A stretch of DNA of 64,000 nucleotides from Drechslerella dactyloides (taxonomy: Eukaryota > Ascomycota > Orbiliomycetes > Orbiliales > Orbiliaceae). How positions within the stretch are numbered: position 1 is the first letter of the stretch; every line of letters begins with the position of its first letter. Of the stretch, positions 1-10,589 are shown piece after piece. The position numbers and the translations under genes are program-made. A model generated the notes under the pieces. The model did no database searches. It was not told the DNA's origin and worked only from the letters and a program-made list of their open reading frames with translations. The stretch covers positions 3,658,001 to 3,722,000 of the forward strand of contig JAGTWJ010000017.1 in the NCBI GenBank assembly GCA_020064725.1. Reading direction: 5' to 3'.

Positions 1-658
1 TCATCGGCAACCACGATTTTCAGGACTCCGCCAGCAGCCTTGTTGTCGTCATAGCAGCCTTGCTTCTTATATCCTTTGGCAGCTTCGTTGGCGTTCCAGT
101 TCTTGAATGTTTTGTCTTTGTAAAGCGACCAGACACCGGGACCACCGCACCATTTTTCGCGGTCTCCGAGACAGTCGAAGGAACATTTGAATAGATCCAA
201 TTTCCCCATGGCGGTATTGCCGCAAGAGCACTATATTTTGTGGATTTGCTACATTAGATCCCGTATGCCATGGCAAGGGGTTCAAAGCTTCGTTTAGATA
301 AATATGCAACTGGAAAGCTAACCTTGCCCTGCGGGCCTCCCCGAACGGCCGCAAACCGAGTGCCTATCGCTTTACAGGCTGCCAGGCACTTTTGAATCGT
401 CATTTGAGCTGCAGGGACCGAGATAGGGTCACCTCCAGAGCTGACATCGAACTGGAGTAGTTTATCGCCAGTCGTGGGCCTGTAGCAGCCTACGCGCGTG
501 GAATCACGCTTCAGGTCGGGATCGAAGCACATCTGCCAGGTATTAAGGTTACCACGCCTATAGAGACCTGAAGGTGTATAGCCAGCATCCTGGGGAGCCG
601 CTATGACAGTATGCACAAAAGCGGTCGTCACAATGAGGATCCATTTGGTGGAACACAT
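1..658 (-). CDS. Secreted WSC-domain protein, 5' part only (runs off left edge)
   Basis: Two exons are visible: 658..323 (112 codons, phase 0) and 230..1, with a 92-nt intron (donor GTTAGC, acceptor ATATAG). The N-terminus is a signal peptide (hydrophobic IVTTAFVHTVIAA, likely cut before APQ). Residues about 37-150 have the WSC pattern: a GCYRP start, CLAAC, then CSCGN reconstituted exactly across the intron, SFDC, and the typical end CGGP..SLY. A second repeat seems to start with KKQGCYDD just before the edge. WSC domains are Cys-rich, carbohydrate-binding modules found in fungal secreted enzymes and cell-wall sensors. With the C-terminus missing, I cannot say whether this is a sensor with a membrane segment, an oxidase, or a small effector-like protein. 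Confidence 0.8.
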
Positions 659-2742
659 TGTTGTGGACTGTATGAAACTATTGCTCGGGGCCTAGTCGCC
701 ACTTTAATATTCGATCAGGTTAACCAGAGATTGAGCGAGAAATCTGACTGTTCAATGAGATAGAATTGAGAAATATTTGTAGACACAAAGGAGAGATAGA
801 GAATCGATAAATAAATGAATGAGTGATTTAGAACAAAGAACGGATCGCAGCCAGAGCTACGGATGGAAATGAATGAAAATGACCAAGCCTCTAAGAGAGA
901 ACTCCAGTCTAAGGGACTTTGATGCTGAAGAAACGATAAGATGAAGGCAAGCCCTGCTATATATACGCCGATACAGAAGCAACTAGTCATACACATACAA
1001 TCAAATAAGCTTAATATATTAATTAATAGCTTAATAGTGATCGTGTGCCGAAGCAAGGGCGCCGACGTATAGGCGATTTAACTTCCCGAGCAATTCGAAC
1101 TCCGTAGCAGCAGGCTTTGGCTGCACTTCCCCACGTATCGGATCCTATAAGTCATGCATACGCTGCAAGCCGACATTCCCGATTTTGGTGGACTGACTCG
1201 AGAACTTATGTGAGACCTAAAGGCTATATCCTATCACATGCCGTATTTATGTGGCAAAGGACGTATTGCGATATCAGCGTATTGCATTCAAACTTAGGTG
1301 CCCTCCAGCATTAGCAGTAAGGCCTTCCTTGAGATTCTTGGCAACTTGCTTCAATCTCGCACAATTTGTTCTATTTTGCATATACTTCTAATGCGTTCGA
1401 TATAAGCGCTTAAGCCATGTGGCGCAAGTCTGCTTTAGTCAGATTTCGAACAGTTTGGGATAGGTACAGGCGTGCCGAGAATATCGTTTGTGCAACCGCA
1501 ACGAAGGCCCGCTTTGGACGAACGAGTCGATCTTACTCGGGCCGGACGGCACTCGGAAATTTAAATTAAACAAAGCTCCCAGGTAATGTAGTTCTACCTC
1601 GCTTATGAAGTCACTATTTAATGCATATCGACTTGGTCGCCTTGATTTTAGGTATGGTGTTGCTAGGACATTCGATATTCAACAATTCCATTAGGAATAC
1701 GGATAGCAAAGGGTGGAGCATCCATCCGCCAACGTTACCTAAAGTCATGCTCCAACGTAGGGTTAAGCGGCCCGAGATTCGGATGAACCGACTTAGCCAG
1801 CATAAAATAGTCTTGATGCTATTCTGTAATTCGAATATGGATTGATTCAAAAAATTACGCGGGATGAGATTGCTACTATTGGTTTCGAAAGAAAGAGAAA
1901 CATATATGTCAAGCGGTCAGATGAATCCATGAAGGCAAAGCAGCATCGCAAATACTTGGCTACACCAATTGAGTTGGTTAGAGCCAATAGAGGATACAAT
2001 ATTATCAGTCAACGATCCAACGAAAGCATAAATGGGTAAAATATCACAGACGTAGACGTCTACAGGCGTAGGTGTCCAGATCGGGTTGGAACCTCGGATC
2101 GTACGCCGGGGTCTATCATTTAATTAGCCGAGGGCGCATAGCACGAGGACGATAATGTTATAACGTAGTAAATGTACTTTAGGCGAATCTAAGCCGTGTA
2201 ATGCATGCATGTATATACATTCATCGCCTGACTCTCAACGTATGTGTATATGCTTTCGAGAAACGGGGCGAGCGAGATCCCTGTGTCACTACATTAATTT
2301 GCCATTGAATCCTATGATATCGATATATTATAACACTTTGCAAATATGTATAATCTAGATAGTGGCGCTCAAATAGTATGCATGATGCATCTAATTAGAC
2401 CCCCGCCCGTTCAGATATGGCGTGTATCTTCAATGTTAGAAATAATCTTGGGCGTGTCGAATTTTGGCAATGGCAAATCGCAAGCTAGATGTCTACAAGG
2501 CAGCATGTGGCGGCCAGATTTTGTTCGTTCGGGGAGACGGGTCAGGTCGCAAACATTACCGCATGCGTGGGTTTAGTCTCGCGGTTGTTCAAATTGCAAC
2601 ACGAGCGCTGTTGCTGTTTCAACTCGCCAAAATTTCTGCGAAGCCGCCAACTTTCTGCGATTCAACCACCGGCCGTCGCGATCCACAACCCTGATTCACG
2701 GCGCTGTCGCTCAGACCCTAGTGCCTACATTCTGCAAGGTGT
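659..2742. other. Intergenic region, no gene seen
   Basis: About 2.1 kb between the divergent WSC gene and the PPR gene, so it should contain both promoters. Only short, overlapping ORFs on both strands occur, none with a recognisable domain or clean splice sites. A 12-bp perfect palindrome built on AGACGTCT lies at 2052-2063 (see findings). Confidence 0.5.
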
Positions 2743-5700
2743 ATGCTCGTGAGGACAGCGTACCGTAGTGGCCGATGCGCTGCTTTCAATGCAGCATGCT
2801 ACGGTAGGGCTGCGGCAGGGACGCTGCGATGCGTCCCACATCGATATGCTTCCACCCTGATCGCCTTGACATCACAAGCCGGTCAATATAATACTCGAGG
2901 ATTGTCGCGACCGGTGGTTCCATACGCTTTCCAACGCTGGATAGACCGAAAGCAGGATTTTTCAGTCTCGCTAGTCCGTCCGAAAGATGAGCCGGCGCGA
3001 CGAGAAGAAGAAGAGGAAGAGGAGGAGGATGAAGAGATGATGGAGGAAGAAGAAGACGACGACGATTATGTCGACCCTAGGTCTACGAACCCATTTGAGA
3101 ACAGCAGGGAGGATCTGGATGATACCATGTTGGAGTACTGGAGGCGCATGGGAGGCAACCCGCGAGAACTCAAAAACATGTTCAACCAGTTCGACGAAGC
3201 GCTCGAAAAGAAGGACGAGATAGAACCCGAGGCTACCAAGGACGGCTACGGCGTGTACGAAGACGTCGATGAAGAGATGGACGAATGGGAGCAGGACCCG
3301 GATCAGGAGCCCGCGTACAAGACTGTCTACCTCCCCAACAAGCAGCTCGACGACATGATGAAGTCCGGCTTCTTGAAGGACGTCAGCGAGATCGACCCTC
3401 TCGCCGAGAAGGAGATGCCCAAGGAAGTCGAGGCCCTGCACCACCACGACCAGCTATTTCTAAAGAAATTCTTCATGAGAGCGCAGTTCGCTCGTGCGCA
3501 TCCTTCGCCGGCGACGCACAAGGTGGTGTGGCGACTGTTCCGTATTGTCTACAAAAAGACGAATCTGGCGGAACTGTTCAACGAGCATGCGTGGAATCTC
3601 CTGTGGTCTTTGGACAAGGACATGATACCGAAGCCTCACAAGATGTGGCTTGGAGATCTTATGATCCACGTCAACGCTCCCATGAAGGAAGAGCAATGGA
3701 TCAGCTACATGGAAGCGCTCTTCTGGCACGGCCGGAGAGACCGGGCCTTCCAATGCTGGCAACTGGGACTACAGGACAACCCATCTCTGACCTGGTGGTC
3801 GGTTGGAGCCCGACTCCACGCCACGGAGAACCAGCCGGAAGCGGCAAAGGAGATCATTGACCATGTCATCAACACCAAGGGAACGGCGATTCCGAAGCTG
3901 TTCATTCCTGCAATTGTCTGCTACCACACACTCTCAGAAGCCTCGCATATTCAGAACCTACAGCAGAGAGAGAAGCGATATAACGATGAAGCGGTAAAAC
4001 TCTACAATAAAATGCGACAACATTGTCCAGTTATTGAACAGAAAGAATATTCACGCGTTGCCCTCTCGTTTTTGGACGCTGGATATTTCAAGCATGCCAT
4101 GATGGTCTACGAGCACATGTTGGCTGCGTACCCCACACTCATCGACGAAAGTTCAAACTTCGCATACTGGGAATGGAAGTTCAAGGAAGCCGCGATAAAG
4201 GCGCAGAACGAAGCCCATGACGAAGAGGAGCTACAAGACCTTACGGTCAATGCTCTCAGGCTGCTCCCGCAGAAACAAAAGACGCGGATCCTACTAGGCA
4301 ACTTTATGCGGAACTTGATCAGGCGGAACCGTATCGAGGACGCTCTAAGAGTCGCAAAGACGATGCAGGATTTGGGTATGCAGATGGATACGACAACATA
4401 CAATCTGCTGCTTATCCTCTTCGACGAGCATGGAAAGATTGGCAAGTTCGAGGTCCTCGCCGCTCGGATGATAAGAAGACTGCTGGAGCCGATGTTCCAG
4501 CAGAATGCTACTTATCAACAGGTTCTCAATGCGCCCGAGTTCAAGCCCAAGGAACCTGAAGAATTGGTTCTGCCAGACAGACATAGCTTCAACAGAAATG
4601 TTCCCGCGATCCGATCCGCGGTCCAGCTTCCTGAGCATGTGGAGACCATTCTCGCGAGATTCGAAGGAGCTGGAGATGTTCAGTTACCCGTGGTGAATGA
4701 GATGCGACCGGAACGTCTCACTCAGCTGTCCGAGTCTCTGTTCGAAGGCTTGGTCAAATACGACGATTTGATCCCGCCTGCCGATTCTTCGACGTTCGGA
4801 CTTCTGCTAAGACGATCTACTAAGTCGTCGAACATGCTCAAAGCGACCTCGGTCCTCCAGCTGCTGGCCGAGTCCAAAATCAACCCAAGCTCAGTGCTTA
4901 TAAACCCGCTGCTGGCAATGCTGGCTAGGAAGAAAAAATACGCCGAGCTATTCGCATCACGTGCTGTACTGACGGATCCCAATGGGTTCAACATCAAATT
5001 GAACGAGCGGGCATGGGCACTCCTATGGTTATCTCTCTACAAGTCGCTCAGCGGTGGAAAACCGATGGACGGAGTACCTACTCCCCGCGAGCTATTCAAA
5101 GAAATGGTCGAGCGCAACGACATTGTACCGGATAATTCGGTATATCATTACGTCCTGCGGTGTTTCTGGAGAAGCGAAGACATCGTCGGAGCGTACACCG
5201 CAATGCATGGGATGGCGCTGGTCTGGGAGCTATCACCGCACAGGACCAGCGTTGAGATCACGATTGCCGGCCTGGCAAGACTTCTGAGCAGAGGCGGCTC
5301 CCGCTTTCAGCGGCGCCATACATACTGGTATCTGAAGCATCTGGCACGCAAGATGTTCGGCAAGATGATTCCTGAGCGGGGGCCGAGAAAGCGGCAGCGA
5401 ATCATGGTGGAGATAGGCCGGCTGACGAGGAAAAAGCTCAGAATCAGAAAGGCATACAAGCAGGGCAAGGGCGATCTGGAGAAGCATCTTCGAGACTTGA
5501 GGAAGACGAGCGAAAAAATCGATAAGCTCCACTTCTACCTCAAGGTGAACGAGAAGGAGCTTCAAGAATACTGGACGCAGCCTCCTGCCGTTTTCAAGCT
5601 GCCTCGGAACAAGGTGGCTCAAGCGGCCTTGTCGGCTGCTCTGCCGATAGATCTTGACAAAGGAAGCGACGAGCAGGAGATGCCCGACGAGACGATGGAG

Positions 5701-5847
5701 AAGCTTTCGCATTATATGCGCAATATCGTGTTCCGAGGCCCTTGGCCGCAGGAGTGGCTGGACGGGGTGGTTGTGGCGAGAGGCGATATGGGGCTGATCG
5801 ATGAGGAGGCAATCGAGAGGAGGAAGATGGACCTCTTCGACGATTGA
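2743..5847 (+). CDS. Large mitochondrial PPR-like protein, 1034 aa
   Basis: Single uninterrupted ORF. The first about 60 residues are rich in Arg, Ala, Ser and Tyr without acidic residues (start MLVRTAYRSGR), as in a mitochondrial targeting peptide. An acidic low-complexity tract (EEEEE..DDDD) follows at about residues 88-112. The rest is helical and carries degenerate pentatricopeptide-type helix pairs, e.g. AFQCWQLGLQDNP, HAMMVYEHMLAAYP, DALRVAKTMQDLGMQMDTTTYNLL and a further set near residue 800. A basic coiled region (KRQRIMVEIGRLTRKKLRIRK) sits near residue 890. Proteins like this act in mitochondrial RNA processing, translation or complex assembly, but I do not recognise the specific orthologue. 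The absence of introns is unusual beside its neighbours. A long minus-strand ORF over its 3' end is a shadow. Confidence 0.85.
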   Translation: MLVRTAYRSGRCAAFNAACYGRAAAGTLRCVPHRYASTLIALTSQAGQYNTRGLSRPVVPYAFQRWIDRKQDFSVSLVRPKDEPARREEEEEEEEDEEMMEEEEDDDDYVDPRSTNPFENSREDLDDTMLEYWRRMGGNPRELKNMFNQFDEALEKKDEIEPEATKDGYGVYEDVDEEMDEWEQDPDQEPAYKTVYLPNKQLDDMMKSGFLKDVSEIDPLAEKEMPKEVEALHHHDQLFLKKFFMRAQFARAHPSPATHKVVWRLFRIVYKKTNLAELFNEHAWNLLWSLDKDMIPKPHKMWLGDLMIHVNAPMKEEQWISYMEALFWHGRRDRAFQCWQLGLQDNPSLTWWSVGARLHATENQPEAAKEIIDHVINTKGTAIPKLFIPAIVCYHTLSEASHIQNLQQREKRYNDEAVKLYNKMRQHCPVIEQKEYSRVALSFLDAGYFKHAMMVYEHMLAAYPTLIDESSNFAYWEWKFKEAAIKAQNEAHDEEELQDLTVNALRLLPQKQKTRILLGNFMRNLIRRNRIEDALRVAKTMQDLGMQMDTTTYNLLLILFDEHGKIGKFEVLAARMIRRLLEPMFQQNATYQQVLNAPEFKPKEPEELVLPDRHSFNRNVPAIRSAVQLPEHVETILARFEGAGDVQLPVVNEMRPERLTQLSESLFEGLVKYDDLIPPADSSTFGLLLRRSTKSSNMLKATSVLQLLAESKINPSSVLINPLLAMLARKKKYAELFASRAVLTDPNGFNIKLNERAWALLWLSLYKSLSGGKPMDGVPTPRELFKEMVERNDIVPDNSVYHYVLRCFWRSEDIVGAYTAMHGMALVWELSPHRTSVEITIAGLARLLSRGGSRFQRRHTYWYLKHLARKMFGKMIPERGPRKRQRIMVEIGRLTRKKLRIRKAYKQGKGDLEKHLRDLRKTSEKIDKLHFYLKVNEKELQEYWTQPPAVFKLPRNKVAQAALSAALPIDLDKGSDEQEMPDETMEKLSHYMRNIVFRGPWPQEWLDGVVVARGDMGLIDEEAIERRKMDLFDD

Positions 5848-6601
5848 GGAACCGGGCATTTCCACTTTGCATGCATTTGTATATATAATAGACACGAGAC
5901 CGGCGTCCGGGTGAACTTCTGTATATACAGGCCTACTAATTGTAACATAGAACATACCTATATTCACTTCGCCAAGCGTGCTATACCATGCAGGTTTGTG
6001 GCATACACGCGGTCTGAAGGCGGAGCTTGTGACGACAGCGCTCTGTGTCTCTGGCGACGCCATCGCGCGATTGGCCGACGGGGCAGGCAAACGGCGCATG
6101 GACTTCAGCTGATGCTGGCTCAATGCGCATGCATCCGGCCAACCATCCGCCTTGGCCGTCGTCGTATGCGGCGCCGTGAGATCGTGTGGCTGTGTCCAAT
6201 TGCTCCGAACCGAACTCCAAATCGCTCCTGCTCAGTTCATGTTCCTGTCGGATCGTGCTGGCAAGGCCTCCTTGTAATTGTAAGCCGAGAACCGACCGCC
6301 GCCACGGGCGCCATCGCCGTCAAAAACAAGCGTCGGTCCACTTCCTCCTGTTTCGTTTCTTCTTCGCTCTCTTTTCCTCACCGTTAACATACTTATCCTT
6401 CCATCGAATCTGGCAGTGTAGCGCTTTGACATCAAACTTCGCTCCTACGATACCCCTTACATAACTAGGCGACATCAGCTCCCCGCCGTAGCCGTTACCT
6501 TTGCTGTAGAGTTTTCGAAAGTTCGCAGCGTTCCGCGGATTCCGCCGCCGCCGTTGACTGACAGCCCCGCCACATCCGGATATTTCACGGAAGCCGAACT
6601 T
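5848..6601. other. Intergenic, promoter side of the YSC84-like gene
   Basis: About 750 bp. Contains the 3' end of the PPR gene and the upstream region of the next gene, with a pyrimidine-rich stretch (about 6345-6400), common before fungal start sites. Overlapping ORFs here have no recognisable content. Confidence 0.4.
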
Positions 6602-8322
6602 ATGGGCATCAACAACCCACTCCCCGCCAATCTGGGCAGTATGTCTCCCGAATCGAAACTACCCCGCCGGCGACGAGGGCATTGTCAGCTTATGGACTCG
6701 AAGTGGGCTAATCGCACAACTATGAATTTACAGGCGAATGTCGCAAGGCCAGTCGCGTCCTCACAAGCTTCATCGATCCGCGCCAGTCGTTCGGACCAGA
6801 TAAGATTATTCCTCCATCGGTCCTGCAGAATGCGAAGGTACGCTACACAGGTGTCACGTAGACGTCTAGCCGCTCGGTCCGCAGCCAATCCGATCGACTT
6901 GTGCTAACTGGGTGATGCGTGTAGGGTCTCGCGGTGATTACGGTTTTGAAGGCCGGGTTCTTGTTCTCTGGCAGAGTCGGATCGGGATTGGTGATCGCGA
7001 GGCTGTCGGACGGGTCATGGTCGGCTCCTAGCGCTATCGCCACGGCTGGGTAGGCGCTCCGAATCGCGCGTGTATATCTGGGTTTAAATAATCTTTGCTG
7101 ACGGTGGCGCCCGTTGTTTAGTGCCGGGTTTGGAGGGCAGATTGGTGCGGAATTGACGGATTTTGTCATGATCCTGAACGATGCGGCGGCGGTCAAGACG
7201 TTCGCATCGGCGGGTAGCGTGACGCTCGGTGGAAACGTCTCGATAGCTGCTGGTCCGGTTGGTCGAAACGCAGAAGCCAGCGGCGCCGCCAGCTTGAGAG
7301 GAATCGCCGGCATCTTCTCCTACAGGTACTATCAGAAAGACTTGCCTATAATCCGAATATACCCCGCTGACGGTGCCACAGCAAGACGAAAGGTCTTTTC
7401 GCCGGCGTCTCCCTCGAGGGCTCCGTGATTATTGAGCGGCGGGACGCCAACAAGAAATTCTACGGCGCAAACTGCAAGGCCTCCTCCCTCCTCTCCGGCT
7501 CCGTCCCGCCGTCGCAGAAGACGGAAGCCGAAGCGCTCTACCGGGTGCTCAACTCCCGCGTCTTCAGCGGCGCCCTCGGCGACGACATGTACAACGATAT
7601 ACCCGTCTATGACGACACCCACGACGACGATGTCTGGGAGGGCAACCGCGGCCCCGCGTTCGGCGAGGAACGCAACTCGTCTTCCTCGTCGCGCCGCCCG
7701 CAGCGCTCGTCGACGTGGCAGGACGAGGTTTACGACCGGGATATGTACAACGAGAACCCGAGCCACAGGAACAGCGGCGGAGGCGGGGTGTCCGGCGGGG
7801 GATCAGGCGCGCGGGACCGCGGGCTTGACGATTTCAATATCACGCGGGAGGAGGCGTTCCAGCGACAGCATTTCAGCTCGACTTATTCGGATACCCCCGG
7901 CTCAGCGCCGGGACGACCGTCGGCGCCGAAGCCGAATTTCAAGCCGCCGTCCCGGTCGTCGACGCTAGGAGCGAACCAGGCGGTGGCGCTGTACACATTT
8001 GATGCGGGTGAGTACAAATACCAAACCGGAAAACACTGGATGGTCGCTAACGGGGAACAGATCAACCGGGGGATCTTGGGTTCAAGAAGGGCGAAATCAT
8101 CACGATCATTAAGAGGACGGATTCGAAGAACGTAGGTTACGCCGTTCCCGCCACTTTTATGTGAGAGGCTACTAAACGATATGTGCGTGCAGGACTGGTG
8201 GACCGGCAAGATTGGCGACAGAACGGGCATTTTCCCAAGGTACGATATGCAACTGCCCTATGACTCTAGGTATCATGCTAACTGACCGCCGCGCGAATAG
8301 CAACTATGTCGAAGCCGTCTAA
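6602..8322 (+). CDS. YSC84/LSB3: LSB3/YSC84-family SYLF + SH3 protein, 411 aa
   Basis: Eight exons: 6602-6638, 6734-6837, 6925-7049, 7122-7325, 7382-8007, 8061-8131, 8193-8239 and 8301-8322; all junctions are GT..AG and the frame closes to a 411-residue protein. The start MGINNPLP is the family's hallmark. Residues 1 to about 215 form the SYLF (DUF500) domain, with KAGFLFSGRVGSG, WSAPSAIATAGAGFGGQ and YSKTKGLFAGVSLEG. The middle is Ser/Gly/Arg/Asp-rich and disordered. About residues 355-411 are an SH3 domain: ALYTFDA, DLGFKKGEIITI, DWWTGK and GIFPSNYVE, split over four small exons. Yeast members bind phosphoinositides and Las17/WASP and bundle actin at endocytic patches; the same role is inferred here. 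The identity is secure; Lsb3 versus Ysc84 cannot be distinguished because filamentous fungi usually have one copy. Confidence 0.95.
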
Positions 8323-10088
8323 TGATCTCGGTTGAATGTATATTTGCGATTTCACTGCGCTGCATCGCTACGGCCGGACCACATACTGCTATTCAAGTCT
8401 GCGCAGCGCCGTCATACGCCTTCCCGTCACTCCTTTATCCGAACATCATCCACTTCAGGACTACCGTTTCCATAAAACCGCGGTTCTGTCACGGTGCATT
8501 TGCTGCAGCATTGGTGTTGGAGAGATCGCTACAACATCGATTGACTATTTTTTATTTCCCGGGGATGTTGTCATTATCTTTTTGTAACGCATGCGATTGA
8601 TATCTTATTTCTTGCCTTGAGTTCTATTTGAATCTGCTGCGTGCATTCATATGTTGTTGGCTGTCAATTCTCAGTGTGGGTATACCTGCGTCATTATACC
8701 ATCGCGTTCGATCGCGTGATTCTGTGCATGCTATGAATGCGTTTACTTGATGCTCCTCAGCCTATAGCGCCCGGCTTCGAGGCTACTCCTCGGCATGGTT
8801 AGGATTATACACGTATACATGCATACATGCGTACATAAGTGCGTTCACGAACTGGAGAACTAGCTGGAAGTATATTTTGCTTGATAACGTGTAATCGGTG
8901 AGCAACATGGAGAATCTTGAGACTTCAGGGCGCGTATGAACGACTTCCTTGTGAATATTGAACCGTAAACTCGGGACATAAGTGAGTACGTCTACGTGAT
9001 TATAATTACGTTCAAGTTAGAAATAGATTTGAATTTGAGTCCCATATCTGTGCTTGAATCAGGGCGGCAGAAGCATATCGCATTAAGCTTCAGCTATTAA
9101 CGCGTACGCTCCAGTTACAAAATTTATCTACGAATAGATTAGGGTTGGAATCAATTATAATTAGTCGATGAAAGGAGTAGCCGATAGCTCTAGACGAAAG
9201 GTATATTATGTTATCCGATATCATTTCCGAGGACGAATGCTGGTGAGTATACTATAATGGGAACGTCTGAAAGCGGGGCAGTCTAGATCCCACTATCCAC
9301 GGTGCACGCGGCGACGGACTCAGATTCACTTCGGGCCCTTATCGTATGATTCCTGTTAAGGGCCGGACCCAGGACCCAGGTATGGTTACCAGTCTTTGCT
9401 GGGAACCACGGTATGCGTCAAGTACCGCAGCTACTGCGAGGGACGGTCGTTTATACGATGATGCCTATATTAAAAGCGGGGTGGGGACCCGAAAGATACT
9501 TCGGGGAGGGGATGCCCTCTGTTGAAGTACGTTCTAGTGACTTCATGCAGGTGTTTGGGGCCAGACCCATGGACCCAAGGTTATAATTAATTTGGTGACA
9601 GTTCATGCAGGAAGTAAGAAACAGGCATATGTGTGGTACAAATGTTGATTAGAATGTTGTGCGGTACCGGTTTGCATGACTAGACCCAACTCAGTAATAG
9701 AGGAGTGAAACCAAGTAGCCTTCTTGGATCCTTTGGTAGAGAGTGGAGAATATCGTTTTACTGGGGATATAGACCCGGTGTAATAGTATAGGATAAAGGC
9801 TTCCCTTTTGCGACTGAGGGGAGGTTTGGAACTTAATCTTGTAAATATCCTTCCCCGGCAGATTACAAGAAAGCGCTCTGAGAAGATTCTCTTCCTTCTC
9901 TTCTATTTTACATTGCAAGGCTCGGAAGTCAAGTCCAGGCAGACTTCTCCCATCTGAGGACAACCCAAAGTGATTTTAGGGAATTTTAAACCCATTTAAA
10001 CAGGAGTAGGTGTTTTGTTGGTTAGCATTTTAAGAGATGCCAAGTAGCTGTGGTTGGCTGACCAGGTTTGTTTTATTTCCCCTATAGA
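8323..10088. other. Gene-poor region with copy A of a diverged repeat
   Basis: No convincing ORF. From about 9557 to 9834 it contains short blocks that recur in the same order at 10858-11397: a 12-mer (9557-9568), a 14-mer (9705-9718) and a 23-mer matching 21/23 (9812-9834). This looks like an old duplication. The minus ORF around 9691-9963 starts with a non-ATG codon and has no domain. Confidence 0.4.
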
Positions 10089-10589
10089 ATGGATTGGAAT
10101 TTAGGGTTCCGGTGGGACGTATTTGACCTTGATGAATCATGGGAGCACGATGATTCTGTTGTATACAAATTCAGCAGTGTTACCGGTGCTGTAGGCGTGG
10201 CTCTGAATTGGGTCATTCCTGCAGTGAAAAGCAGCGTAATATTTCTGAAAGTCCAAAAGAAAACGTCTTCTGGCGCACGCGATAGTTTGGATAAATCTGG
10301 ACTGGATATCCATTGGATAGATAAGATTGGCCCGGGGTATGGTTTGGAGGGAAAGCAGATTCAGCAGTGGGTTGATGGCAATTACAGCAAAGTTGAAGTT
10401 TCGAAAACGGAGATTGGGTGTTTGAGGATTTTTACAATCGTTTTTGCGCCGGATGGCGGAGGCTTCCGCACCAAGGATATGAAGAAGTTTGTGGAGCAGA
10501 AATACAGGAGGCAGTTGATGGCAGGCAAGGTGCATGAGGCGACGAAGCCGCTTAAGCTTGTTTGGACGCTGATTGGTGATGGCAGCTAA
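10089..10589 (+). CDS. Hypothetical protein, 166 aa, unrecognised
   Basis: ORF from ATG 10089 to TAA 10589. The composition looks like a real protein (Trp, Asp, Lys balanced; start MDWNLGFRWDVFDLDESWEH), with a weakly hydrophobic stretch GAVGVALNWVIPAVKSSVIFL near residues 40-60 and a basic C-terminus. The sequence ccctatag immediately precedes the ATG region, so this could also be the last exon of a gene whose 5' part I cannot see. I recognise no family. It lies between the two copies of the diverged repeat, so it may be a fragment carried by an old mobile or duplicated segment rather than an active gene. Confidence 0.4.
   Translation: MDWNLGFRWDVFDLDESWEHDDSVVYKFSSVTGAVGVALNWVIPAVKSSVIFLKVQKKTSSGARDSLDKSGLDIHWIDKIGPGYGLEGKQIQQWVDGNYSKVEVSKTEIGCLRIFTIVFAPDGGGFRTKDMKKFVEQKYRRQLMAGKVHEATKPLKLVWTLIGDGS

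Noticed and set aside
1614..1850. Facing ORFs of about 75 codons on both strands
   Set aside because: Mutual shadows in intergenic DNA without splice sites or family features.
5233..6123. 296-codon minus-strand ORF
   Set aside because: Shadow over the 3' end of the PPR gene with no domain or signal.
9691..9963. 90-codon minus-strand ORF
   Set aside because: Non-ATG start, no domain, overlaps the diverged repeat.
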